45,115 nt of DNA. It comes from Deltaproteobacteria bacterium. Its GTDB lineage: Bacteria > Desulfobacterota > DSM-4660 > Desulfatiglandales > Desulfatiglandaceae. The DNA is taken from assembly GCA_022340265.1 (NCBI GenBank), contig JAJDOH010000054.1:1-45115 (forward strand). Reading direction: 5' to 3'. A program made the position numbers and the translations under genes. The notes below the pieces were generated by a model, which saw only the letters and a program-made list of their open reading frames with translations, was not told the origin of the DNA and did no database searches. This document shows, piece by piece, positions 24,512 to 31,941 of this stretch; position 1 is the first letter of the stretch; the number at the start of each line of letters is the position of its first letter.

Positions 24512-26296
24512 TTATTCTTTTTGAATCGCTTCAAATTTGCAGCCATCAAAACAGAGGCCACATTTAATGCAAACCATCTGGTTGATGTGATGGGGCATTT
24601 TCTTTTCTCCGCTGATAGCCCCCACCGAACAATTGAGCCTGCAAACCGTGCACCCGGTGCATTTCGACGGATCTATGGTGTAGGTGAGCAGTGCCTTGCA
24701 GACTTTGGCCGGACACCGCTTCTCTCGAATGTGCGCCATGTATTCACCCCGAAAATACCGCAGCGTGGAAAGAACAGGATTCGGCGCACTCTTCCCGAGA
24801 CCGCAAAGGGATGTGTCCACCAGCAAATGGCACAACTCTTCAAGCATCCCCAGGTGATTTTCCGATCCGCGGCCCTCGGTGATATCTCTCAAGAAACGGG
24901 CCATGTGGGCCAACCCTTCCCTGCAGGGGGCGCACTGACCACAACTCTCTTCCAGGCAGAACTCAATGAAATACTTGGCCACATCCACCATGCAGGTGTC
25001 TTCATCCATTACGATCATGCCACCGGACCCCATGATGGAACCGACCTTTGCCAGATTCTCGAAATCCACCGGCATATCCAGAAATTCCTCTGGGATACAA
25101 CCTCCCGAGGGGCCCCCGGTTTGAACCGCTTTCAGTCTTTTGCCACCGGGAATTCCCCCCCCAATCTCAAAGATGATTTCCCTCAGAGAAATTCCCATGG
25201 GAACTTCTACCAAACCGGTGTTGTTGATATTTCCCACAAGTGAGAATATTTTGGTGCCTTTGCTCTTTTCGCTGCCGATGCCGGCGAACCAGGCCGCTCC
25301 TTTTTCAATGATAATGGGAATGGTGGCCCAGGTTTCCACGTTGTTCAAGTTACTGGGGGCCCCTCGAAGCCCCCGATCCGTCGTATGCACATATTTCGGT
25401 CTCGGTTCTCCCGCCTTGTCTTCAATGGAGGTCATGAGTGCCGTTGACTCGCCGCACACAAATGCCCCTGCACCCAGGAAAATCTGTATGTCAAAATCGA
25501 AGTCCTGGCCAAAAATTCCTTCTCCGAGAAACCCATTTTTCCTTGCATCGGCCAATGCCAGGCGAAGCCTTTCCACGGCCAGAGGATATTCTGCGCGGAT
25601 ATACACATACCCTTCCAATGCGCCAATGGCATAGGCTCCTATGATCATTCCCTCGATAACCGCATGGGCATTGCCTTCAATGATGGACCGGTCCATGAAA
25701 GCGCCGGGATCTCCCTCATCGGCATTACAAAGCACATATTTGACCTTGCCCCTGGCATTTCGACAGCTTTCCCATTTCACGCCGGTGGGAAACCCACCCC
25801 CGCCCCGGCCGCGTAGCCCGGAGTCCTTGATCATTTCAATAATCTGTTCCGGCACCATTGTCAGGGCTTTTCGCGCGGAGGCATACCCGCCCAGTTCAAT
25901 ATACTCCTCAATAGATTCCGGATCGATTTTACCGAGATGCCCCAACAGCAGCTTCTTCTGGAGCCGGTGGAATTTTTTGTAATCCTCCCCGACCAACCAC
26001 TCCGCTATCGGGTTTCCATCCATCACGTGTTCGTTGACAATCCGCACGGCCTTTTCAGGCGTGACGAATTGGTAAGTACTCACCTGACCGTCGATATCCA
26101 CGTCCACCAGCACGTCTTTGGCACAAAAACCGCGGCAGCCAACCTTGCGGCACCGATGCTCCACGAGGGCCTTTTTCTCGGTGGCCTCCAAAGCACTCTT
26201 GAAAGACGCCAGAACTTGAGCCCCGCCGGCCGCAAGCCCTCCCGTTCCCGCACATACACTGATAACGATTTGTTCTTGATGATCACTGGGTTTCAT
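24512..26296 (-). CDS. NuoF/HydB/HndC-like NADH-binding flavoprotein
   Basis: A 594-residue protein. It has an N-terminal thioredoxin-like [2Fe-2S] domain (CRKVGCRGFC near 50) and the FMN/NADH Rossmann-like domain (GLRGRGGGGFPTGVKW, CNADEGDPGAFMDR). The SLBB region carries cluster N3 motif CGQCAPC, and two extra C-terminal 4Fe-4S motifs follow (CTGCTVCRLNC, CIKCGLCFDGC). This long layout is that of HydB/HndC in soluble NADH-linked hydrogenases and formate dehydrogenases, not of complex I. It lies between NuoE and the HoxU-like gene. Role: NAD(H) site of a soluble electron-transfer complex, perhaps bifurcating. Confidence 0.92.
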   Translation of the reverse strand: MKPSDHQEQIVISVCAGTGGLAAGGAQVLASFKSALEATEKKALVEHRCRKVGCRGFCAKDVLVDVDIDGQVSTYQFVTPEKAVRIVNEHVMDGNPIAEWLVGEDYKKFHRLQKKLLLGHLGKIDPESIEEYIELGGYASARKALTMVPEQIIEMIKDSGLRGRGGGGFPTGVKWESCRNARGKVKYVLCNADEGDPGAFMDRSIIEGNAHAVIEGMIIGAYAIGALEGYVYIRAEYPLAVERLRLALADARKNGFLGEGIFGQDFDFDIQIFLGAGAFVCGESTALMTSIEDKAGEPRPKYVHTTDRGLRGAPSNLNNVETWATIPIIIEKGAAWFAGIGSEKSKGTKIFSLVGNINNTGLVEVPMGISLREIIFEIGGGIPGGKRLKAVQTGGPSGGCIPEEFLDMPVDFENLAKVGSIMGSGGMIVMDEDTCMVDVAKYFIEFCLEESCGQCAPCREGLAHMARFLRDITEGRGSENHLGMLEELCHLLVDTSLCGLGKSAPNPVLSTLRYFRGEYMAHIREKRCPAKVCKALLTYTIDPSKCTGCTVCRLNCSVGAISGEKKMPHHINQMVCIKCGLCFDGCKFEAIQKE

Positions 26297-26319
26297 TGGT
26301 TCACATCCATCGGTTCAGC

Positions 26320-26772
26320 CTATTTGTAATGCTTCAGGGTTTTTGCCATCTTTTTCGGTGTCATTTCGCGGTACGTTTCTTCGTCGATCACTACGGCCGG
26401 CGCCAAACTGCATGCGCCAATACAACGGACCGCCCCCAGCGAAAACTTCAAATCCTCCGTTGTCTCTCCCTCTCGAATGTTAAGCGACCGCTCCAGTGAA
26501 TCCATTACCTTTTGAGCCCCTTTAACATGGCAGGCGGTACCCAGGCAGACGCAGATCTGATGCTCTCCCTTGGGTTTAAGGCTGAATCGGTTGTAGAACG
26601 TCACAATGCTGTAGACCTGAGAAAGTGCAACACCGGTCTTCTTGCTTACATACCTCAGTTCTTCCTCAGGCAGATAATGGTACTCATTCTGCATTTCATG
26701 CAAAATGGCAATCAGGTTTCCTTTGGGTTGTGGAAACCTGGAGAGAACGGATTCGATTCTTTTGATATCCAT
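26320..26772 (-). CDS. NuoE/HydC/HndA-like [2Fe-2S] subunit
   Basis: A 150-residue thioredoxin-like ferredoxin with cluster ligands Cys76, Cys81, Cys117 and Cys121 (CLGTACH and CIGACSLAP) after a helical N-terminal part. This is the small partner of NuoF-like proteins. It is the first gene of the operon and has its own promoter. The length matches the soluble HydC/HndA type. Confidence 0.93.
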   Translation of the reverse strand: MDIKRIESVLSRFPQPKGNLIAILHEMQNEYHYLPEEELRYVSKKTGVALSQVYSIVTFYNRFSLKPKGEHQICVCLGTACHVKGAQKVMDSLERSLNIREGETTEDLKFSLGAVRCIGACSLAPAVVIDEETYREMTPKKMAKTLKHYK

Positions 26773-26895
26773 AATATGTCAACACGTCCCCATTATTAGA
26801 AAAAATCCGGTCACTCGGCACATCCGTGGCACCAAACAGTTCAAAACAAACTGTAACAGACCTTTTGATAAACCATTGGGTTTTTTTGGAAATTG

Positions 26896-26924
26896 ACGGT
26901 ACTGGAGTTCGACATGAGTGTCAA
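26896..26924 (-). promoter_or_regulatory. Predicted promoter for the NuoE-F/HoxU/GltD operon
   Basis: On the minus strand TTGACA (26924-26919), 17 bases, TACCGT (26901-26896), giving a leader of about 115 bases. The rest of 26773-27163 holds only the small ORF listed separately; I see no RNA gene. Confidence 0.5.
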
Positions 26925-27022
26925 GAAAAATGGGGCTTCCCAGGCGGTCAGCTGCGAAATTCCATCCTGATTTCTAATAGTTTAACGCTTAAGCCGATCC
27001 ATAAAGAGCAACAAACGGTTCA

Positions 27023-27148
27023 ATGAAAACCGCTGTAAAGAAAGGAATTGTCATGCCCCCTGGTCACACAAGAAGAAGGCAAATTCAAGTGCTGGAGAGG
27101 GATCTTACAGTAAAGCGCAATAGATTTCAAATGCGACGCGAATTTTAA
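27023..27148 (+). CDS. Possible small basic peptide ORF
   Basis: ATG 27023 to TAA 27148 gives 41 residues, strongly basic (GHTRRRQIQVLERDL and RNRFQMRREF). An internal ATG at 27053 has AAAGGA eight bases upstream and would give 31 residues. No family is recognised, and the ORF may be chance. Confidence 0.2.
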   Translation: MKTAVKKGIVMPPGHTRRRQIQVLERDLTVKRNRFQMRREF

Positions 27149-27163
27149 AAAACAGAAGGCGGA

Positions 27164-27409
27164 TTAGTTCCGGCCGCAACAACTGCCCGGGCCCGCGCAA
27201 CCGGATGCAGGTCCACTTGAACCACAACATCGTTCCGCCGCATTTTCAGGAAAACTGCCGGTGGGACTGACCGCAGCATGGGCCGACAGTAATTTCTTGA
27301 GGTTGTTACCGCCACAGTTTCCACAAACAACCAGGTCCGTTTCGTTGCTGGCCATCAATATCTCCGTATTCTGACCACAGTCAAGACACTCGAATTCATA
27401 AATGGGCAT
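27164..27409 (-). CDS. FmdB-like zinc-ribbon protein with Cys-rich tail
   Basis: An 81-residue protein beginning MPIYEFECLDCG with a second CGNCGG pair, the single zinc ribbon of FmdB-type putative regulatory proteins. The tail (CCGSS, CAGPGSCCGRN) is rich in Cys and Gly and could bind metal. It lies downstream of the NifX/NifU-like genes, after about 100 bases containing an inverted repeat. The family's function is poorly known. Confidence 0.8.
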   Translation of the reverse strand: MPIYEFECLDCGQNTEILMASNETDLVVCGNCGGNNLKKLLSAHAAVSPTGSFPENAAERCCGSSGPASGCAGPGSCCGRN

Positions 27410-27436
27410 GGTCCCTCCTTGGAAGACTTAAGGCTC

Positions 27437-27506
27437 AAGGTATAAGGTTTCAGCGTTTATATGAAATCCTGCAAGAATGAGAAAAAGACCTTACACCTTA
27501 TACCTT
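27437..27506. repeat. Inverted repeat of the AAGGTATAAGGT word
   Basis: AAGGTATAAGGT at 27437-27448 is matched by its exact reverse complement at 27495-27506, and the match continues imperfectly to about 15 of 17. The words resemble those at 1251-1283. It could fold in the spacer between the NifX-like and FmdB-like genes. Confidence 0.6.
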
Positions 27507-27516
27507 CAGACCTTCT

Positions 27517-27876
27517 TTACCATTGACCTTCAGCATTTGCATTTTCCGCCAGGGGCATCTTTCCGGCCTCATAGGCAGCGATGGCTTCACGTACGGTTCC
27601 CGCCGCATCGTTGGCCACTCCGATTTTCGCGGCTTGCATTGCTTTAAAGGCGTTTGGACCGCAGTATCCGGTCAAAAGAACTTCCGCACCTTTTTCGCTC
27701 ACCATTTTTGCCGCCTGTATACCGGCACCTTTAAACGCATTGGCATTCTCTTGATTGTCCAAGGCTTCAAAGGAAAGGGTTTCTGAATCCACCACCAGAA
27801 TATAGGCCGCCCTTCCAAACCGGGGATCCACTTCGGAATCCAAATCAACACCTTTGGATGTCACGGCAATTTTCAT
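27517..27876 (-). CDS. NifX/NafY-family (dinitrogenase FeMo-cofactor-like) protein
   Basis: A 119-residue protein of the DIMC fold: MKIAVTSKGVDLDSEVDPRFGRAAY start, GAGIQAAKMVSEKGAEVLLTG core. The family includes NifX and NifB C-terminal domains, and many members in anaerobes lie beside iron-sulfur proteins without any nitrogenase. No nif structural genes are present, so metallocluster carriage or assembly is the broad expectation. The start overlaps the NifU-like stop by 4 bases. Confidence 0.85.
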   Translation of the reverse strand: MKIAVTSKGVDLDSEVDPRFGRAAYILVVDSETLSFEALDNQENANAFKGAGIQAAKMVSEKGAEVLLTGYCGPNAFKAMQAAKIGVANDAAGTVREAIAAYEAGKMPLAENANAEGQW

Positions 27877-28322
27877 GATACCCCCTGATTTTCGTTGACC
27901 GCCTTGGTTGAATGTACTTCGCGATACTGGGCCACGGCTTTTTGCAGGGTCTTAATGGCCAAACGAGCGCAGTGGACCTTTTGTTCGGGCATCTTTTCCA
28001 GTTCCCTGTACAGTTCTTCCAGGGTGAGCGATTCGGCCTCTTCCAAGGTTTTTCCTTTGGCAAATGCCACAGCGGCACTGCCAGACGCCACCGCTCCCGG
28101 ACATCCCATCACCTGAATCTTGGCATCCTCAATACGATCGCCTTTGATATTCATGGTAATCTTCATGGTATCGCCGCAGGGTCCTGTCAGATCCGTGCAG
28201 TGATCGGCGTCTTCAATGATACCCAGATTATTCTGGTTCTGAAAGTATTCAATGGCCTTATCCGCATATCCGGATTCGGAAAGCATTTTATACACATCGC
28301 TTTTCGGTCTGTCATTCTCCAT
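27873..28322 (-). CDS. NifU/IscU-like iron-sulfur scaffold protein
   Basis: A 149-residue scaffold. ATG 28322 is chosen because GAGGG lies eight bases upstream; the ATG 21 bases earlier has none. The three scaffold cysteines are visible in GPCGDT, VMGCPGAVAS and VHCARLA. It should assemble iron-sulfur clusters on the cytoplasmic side. It is coupled to a NifX-like gene on each side, with no IscS cysteine desulfurase in the window. Confidence 0.87.
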   Translation of the reverse strand: MENDRPKSDVYKMLSESGYADKAIEYFQNQNNLGIIEDADHCTDLTGPCGDTMKITMNIKGDRIEDAKIQVMGCPGAVASGSAAVAFAKGKTLEEAESLTLEELYRELEKMPEQKVHCARLAIKTLQKAVAQYREVHSTKAVNENQGVS

Positions 28323-28373
28323 AAAAACGACCCTCATTTTCATGTTTTGCCAAAAAGTGCCGTAAACACCCGA

Positions 28374-28763
28374 TCAATGACAATCGCCACCGCCACCGCC
28401 GCAGACCTGATCATCCCCAATCATCGGAAGTTTTCCGGCAATCAGGTCCTCGACCACCGGTCGGATCTGGGACCTGGCCGCATCATAAAATACCTCCACC
28501 CCCACCTGTTTAAATCCCATAAGCGGTCTCATGCCGATACCGCCGACTACCAAAGCTTTCACCTTGTGCTCGGCCAGCAAATTGACCGGGACCATGCATC
28601 CCCCCTGCTCATGGCCGCCGTTGGGAATGGTGGAGACTTTTTTCACTTCACCGTTTTCCACATCGACAAGCGTAAACATATCACAATGGCCGAAATGGCC
28701 GGACCTTTCCCCATCCAGACCACCGGGCGCTACACTCGGTATTGCTATTCTTCCATCTTTCAT
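28374..28763 (-). CDS. NifX-like protein with Gly/Cys/His tail
   Basis: A 129-residue DIMC-fold protein (GGIGMRPLMGFKQVGVEVFY core), the second of this family in the operon. It ends in VCGGGGGDCH, a possible metal-binding tail. GAGGAGG precedes the ATG. It is the first gene of the NifX-NifU-NifX-FmdB run, behind a promoter and a CRP/FNR-like palindrome. Confidence 0.85.
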   Translation of the reverse strand: MKDGRIAIPSVAPGGLDGERSGHFGHCDMFTLVDVENGEVKKVSTIPNGGHEQGGCMVPVNLLAEHKVKALVVGGIGMRPLMGFKQVGVEVFYDAARSQIRPVVEDLIAGKLPMIGDDQVCGGGGGDCH

Positions 28764-28859
28764 CGCCTAAACCTCCTCAGGTTCAACAAAACATTTATGA
28801 TTGCCTTTTGATTCCGGTGATACAAACGTTATTTTTTGCCATAACCACCAGACAATTAT

Positions 28860-28875
28860 TGTGATATTTTTCACA
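28860..28875. promoter_or_regulatory. CRP/FNR-type operator palindrome
   Basis: TGTGA-N6-TCACA, in the wider form TTGTGATATTTTTCACAGA. It matches the general CRP/FNR-family site and the related HcpR-type sites described in sulfate reducers. It overlaps the predicted start of minus-strand transcription, a position typical for repression. Confidence 0.55.
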
Positions 28876-28881
28876 GAATAC

Positions 28882-28909
28882 ATATTATACATTAAATGAA
28901 TTTCGTCAA
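28882..28909 (-). promoter_or_regulatory. Predicted promoter for the NifX/NifU-like operon
   Basis: On the minus strand TTGACG (28909-28904), 16 bases, TAATAT (28887-28882). Confidence 0.5.
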
Positions 28910-28963
28910 CCTCCTTATTAAGCATATCTAAAAAATTAAGGTGAGTGTCTCAACAATTTTGAA

Positions 28964-28993
28964 TTGACATAAACCTCAGGGATTGCGCATATT
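28964..28993 (+). promoter_or_regulatory. Predicted promoter for the radical SAM gene
   Basis: TTGACA (28964-28969), an 18-base spacer, CATATT (28988-28993). Transcription would begin near 29000, which argues against the TTG at 29000 as start codon. Confidence 0.45.
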
Positions 28994-29035
28994 GCCCAGT
29001 TGAATGTGACGGCTAATTTCAGATTTTTCAGTAAA

Positions 29036-29986
29036 ATGAACTTTGATGAAAGTTATAAATTCTGTGAGCTGTGCCCACGGAGATGCGGTGTCAATCGAAC
29101 TCGGGGAATCCCCGGAAGGGGTCCCGGATTCTGTGGAGAGACAGACCAAATTCGTGTCGCCTATGTGGGTCCACACTTTGGAGAGGAGCCTCCCATTACA
29201 GGAATTCTGGGCTCCGGAACGGTCTTCTTTTCGGGCTGCAGCCTGAAATGTGCCTACTGCCAGAATTATCAGATTTCACACCGCGGCTTGGGTCAAACAG
29301 TTTCGTTTCACTCATTGATTGGAAAAATCAGACAAATGATTCATGCGGAAAAAATCCATAATCTTAATTTTGTTACACCGGATCATTTCCTTCCCCATGT
29401 GGTGCGGATTCTTCAGGTCTTAAAAAAAGAATACCCATTGCTTCCCGCTGTCTTTAATTTTTCGGGATATCAGTCTCTAGAGACCCTCAAACGCCTGGAA
29501 GGATATGCCGACATCTATCTGCCGGACTTCAAATACTCGGATCCTTCACTGGCCCAAAGGCTATCCGGTTGCGCCGACTATCCCGAACAAGGAATTGATG
29601 CCATCTCCCTGATGATACGGCAGAAAGGGTTTCTGAACGCTTCCCTTTCTGAAGGCGCGTTGGCAACCAGGGGTGTTATGGTGAGGCACCTGATCCTGCC
29701 GGGCGCCATTGAAAATTCCATCAAAGCACTGACCATCCTCTTCATTGAATTCGGCCCCGATCTGCCTTTAAGCCTCATGTCCCAATATCAGCCTGTTTTA
29801 CACAATAAAGATTCTGACCTCAACCGGCCCCTTCGGAGAGTGGAATTTGATGAAGTCTTTGACCACGCAAAACAGCTGGGGTTTTTAAGGATGTACGTGC
29901 AGTTGCCTGAATTTTCTGAAGGAGGGTTGGAAAAACGCCCCTCCTTCCTCCCGGATTTTAGAAACAGGCAACCGTTCGAGATTTAA
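29036..29986 (+). CDS. PflA-like radical SAM protein
   Basis: A 316-residue radical SAM protein with CSLKCAYCQN, the CxxxCxxC motif at Cys68/72/75. A preceding cysteine group, CELCPRRCGVNR and GFCGE, is typical of the pyruvate-formate-lyase-activating-enzyme-like subfamily of unknown substrate. ATG 29036 is chosen because the predicted transcript starts near 29000; the ribosome site is weak. There is no glycyl-radical enzyme in the window, so the target is unknown. The gene is divergent from the NifX/NifU-like operon. A 9-bp GAAGGAGGG/CCCTCCTTC hairpin lies within its last codons. Confidence 0.85.
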   Translation: MNFDESYKFCELCPRRCGVNRTRGIPGRGPGFCGETDQIRVAYVGPHFGEEPPITGILGSGTVFFSGCSLKCAYCQNYQISHRGLGQTVSFHSLIGKIRQMIHAEKIHNLNFVTPDHFLPHVVRILQVLKKEYPLLPAVFNFSGYQSLETLKRLEGYADIYLPDFKYSDPSLAQRLSGCADYPEQGIDAISLMIRQKGFLNASLSEGALATRGVMVRHLILPGAIENSIKALTILFIEFGPDLPLSLMSQYQPVLHNKDSDLNRPLRRVEFDEVFDHAKQLGFLRMYVQLPEFSEGGLEKRPSFLPDFRNRQPFEI

Positions 29987-29993
29987 GGTGCCC

Positions 29994-30133
29994 GGGAACC
30001 ATCAGCAATTCTCATTTTGAAATGATAAGCACTTGTGGGAGCGGCTTCCAGCCGCGAAAAATAGCAGCGAGACGCCGCTCTCACAGGTTTTACACCAAAT
30101 CAGCGTCCATAATTAGAATTGCTGGGGAACCAT
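29994..30133. mobile_element. MITE-like element with 9-bp target duplications
   Basis: GGGAACCAT occurs exactly at 29994-30002 and 30125-30133. Between them lies a 122-base element whose ends are inverted: CAGCAATTCT (30003-30012) and AGAATTGCTG (30115-30124), with the match continuing to about 15 of 17. Inside, TGTGGGAGCGGC and GCCGCTCTCACA form a 12-bp stem resembling a REP palindrome. It encodes nothing. It lies between the radical SAM gene and the rplU promoter. Confidence 0.8.
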
Positions 30134-30141
30134 TTTTATGC

Positions 30142-30170
30142 TTGACTCAAGACAAAATAGCCTATATAGT
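30142..30170 (+). promoter_or_regulatory. Predicted promoter for rplU-rpmA-obg
   Basis: TTGACT (30142-30147), 17 bases, TATAGT (30165-30170), about 35 bases before the rplU ATG. It begins eight bases after the MITE-like element. Confidence 0.65.
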
Positions 30171-30205
30171 TATTAATTCATTTTAATCTGCAAGGAGACA
30201 AAACT

Positions 30206-30523
30206 ATGTATGCGGTCATAAAGACTGGCGGAAAACAATATCGGGTTGCCGCGGGCGATGAGATTCGGGTCGAAAAACTGCCGGGAGAAGTGGGTGATAC
30301 GGTAATGTTCGATCAGGTTCTCCTGACATCGGACGGCGAAACCGTTGAAGTAGGTCAACCTTTTCTGGAAAATTCAAAAGTGGCCGGACGCATTACCGCT
30401 CGCGGCAAGAATCGAAAGGTGCTGGTCTACAAATATAAACGGCGCAAAGGATACCGACGCAAGAATGGGCACCGCCAGCAGTTTTCGCTTGTCAGAATCG
30501 GCGACATTGGATCAGGCGCTTAA
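30206..30523 (+). CDS. rplU: 50S ribosomal protein L21
   Basis: A 105-residue protein with MYAVIKTGGKQYRV at the start and the basic KRRKGYRRKNGHRQ segment, both diagnostic of L21. AAGGAG precedes the ATG. It is first in the conserved rplU-rpmA-obg run. Confidence 0.97.
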   Translation: MYAVIKTGGKQYRVAAGDEIRVEKLPGEVGDTVMFDQVLLTSDGETVEVGQPFLENSKVAGRITARGKNRKVLVYKYKRRKGYRRKNGHRQQFSLVRIGDIGSGA

Positions 30524-30541
30524 AACGAAGAGGTAATTGAT

Positions 30542-30796
30542 ATGTCACATAAAAAAGCGGGCGGCAGCTCCAGAAACGGAAGAGACAGCAACGGCCAGAG
30601 ACGGGGTATCAAGCGCTATTCCGGACAAAAAGTCAACGCCGGAAGCATTATTGTCAGACAGAGAGGAACCCACATCCACCCCGGAGAAAATGTCGGCCTT
30701 GGCAGGGATTATACCATTTTTGCCAAGATTGACGGCATTGTTGCCTTTGAACGCCTTGGCAAAGATCGAAAAAAGGTCAGCGTTTACGCCGTATAA
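30542..30796 (+). CDS. rpmA: 50S ribosomal protein L27
   Basis: An 84-residue protein with [15 protein letters not shown] at the N-terminus and [13 protein letters not shown] in the core. There is no cleavable N-terminal extension of the Firmicutes kind. It is 18 bases after rplU. Confidence 0.97.
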   Translation: MSHKKAGGSSRNGRDSNGQRRGIKRYSGQKVNAGSIIVRQRGTHIHPGENVGLGRDYTIFAKIDGIVAFERLGKDRKKVSVYAV

Positions 30797-30837
30797 AGTC
30801 ACTCAACCGCCATCTACTCCCCAATGAGTTATAATCA

Positions 30838-31869
30838 ATGGTTTTCTTAGATGAAGCCGTTATTACGGCCAGGTCCGGAAACGGGGGGAGTGGTTGCGTC
30901 AGCTTCCGAAGAGAAAAGTTCATTCCCAAAGGCGGACCGGACGGGGGGGACGGGGGAAATGGCGGAAGTGTTATCGCCAGAAGCACCAGCAAACTTTTCA
31001 CCCTCGAAGATTACCGATCCAAAAGGCATCTGAGCGCTCGAAACGGCGGACCGGGAATGGGTAAGAACAAATCCGGTGCCAACGGAGCGGATTGCATTCT
31101 GAAAACACCTGTGGGCACTCTTATCGAAGAGGTTGAGTCCGGTCTTATTCTGGCCGACCTGATCCTTGATGATCAGGAAATCGTTCTCATTCCCGGCGGC
31201 TTGGGTGGAAAAGGGAACCAGCATTTTGCCACCTCAACCAATCGGGCGCCCAGGTTCGCACAGCCCGGCCTTCCCGGAAAAACCCTGAAACTCAAATTGA
31301 CGCTGAAACTCTTGGCGGATGTGGGGTTGGTTGGCTTTCCCAACGCTGGAAAATCAACCCTTCTTTCCCGTCTTACGCAAGCCCGTCCCAAAATAGGCAG
31401 TTACCCGTTTACCACGCTGGTTCCCAACCTGGGTGTCATGACCTTTGACGAAGCAAAAACGCTGGTCATCGCCGATATCCCTGGACTTGTGGAAGGGGCC
31501 AGGCTGGGCCGGGGCCTTGGACATCGTTTCTTGAGGCACATCGAACGGACACAGCTCCTGCTGCACCTCGTGGATGCGAGCCGTTCTTCGGAAAAAGACA
31601 TTTTGAGTGATTTCCTAATGCTCAGAGAAGAAATGTCCGCCTATTCAACCGCCCTTGCCCATAAACCCTACTTTGTGGTAATTAATAAGATTGATCTTTC
31701 CGGTCCCGACCGTAAAGAGATCAGGGCGCTACGAAGGGCCCTTGATAGAATCGATATAAAATCCATGTGTATTTCAGCACTTACCGGGGAAGGTCTCGAC
31801 GAATTGATCCAATTGATGACAGGCAACTGGAAAGGCCTCACGCAAAGCCGCAAAGACGCAAAATTTTGA
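30838..31869 (+). CDS. obgE: Obg/CgtA GTPase with repeat-encoded C-terminus
   Basis: A 343-residue ribosome-assembly GTPase. The glycine-rich Obg fold occupies residues 1-158 (FRREKFIPKGGPDGGDGG). The G domain has GFPNAGKST, DIPGLVEGA and NKIDL. The usual OCT extension is missing. The last 11 residues (GLTQSRKDAKF) come from a copy of the CGCAAAGCCGC repeat at 31834-31863. The native stop has thus been replaced or the tail extended. Function should be unaffected because the G domain is complete. Confidence 0.95.
   Translation: MVFLDEAVITARSGNGGSGCVSFRREKFIPKGGPDGGDGGNGGSVIARSTSKLFTLEDYRSKRHLSARNGGPGMGKNKSGANGADCILKTPVGTLIEEVESGLILADLILDDQEIVLIPGGLGGKGNQHFATSTNRAPRFAQPGLPGKTLKLKLTLKLLADVGLVGFPNAGKSTLLSRLTQARPKIGSYPFTTLVPNLGVMTFDEAKTLVIADIPGLVEGARLGRGLGHRFLRHIERTQLLLHLVDASRSSEKDILSDFLMLREEMSAYSTALAHKPYFVVINKIDLSGPDRKEIRALRRALDRIDIKSMCISALTGEGLDELIQLMTGNWKGLTQSRKDAKF
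31834..31863. repeat. CGCAAAGCCGC-type repeat inside the obg 3' end
   Basis: GGCCTCACGCAAAGCCGC followed by AAAGACGCAAA is the same repeat as at 17118 and 17385, here read through as the last codons of obg. Confidence 0.8.
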
Positions 31870-31941
31870 AAGCCGGTTTCTCATATTTTTAGAGCGTCGT
31901 TGTGTGATGTTTTTCTCTTTTTTTCTTAAAGGTTTCAAATA

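Noticed and set aside
29000-29035. TTG start of the radical SAM gene
   Set aside because: It falls at the predicted transcription start; ATG 29036 leaves the conserved cysteine region intact.
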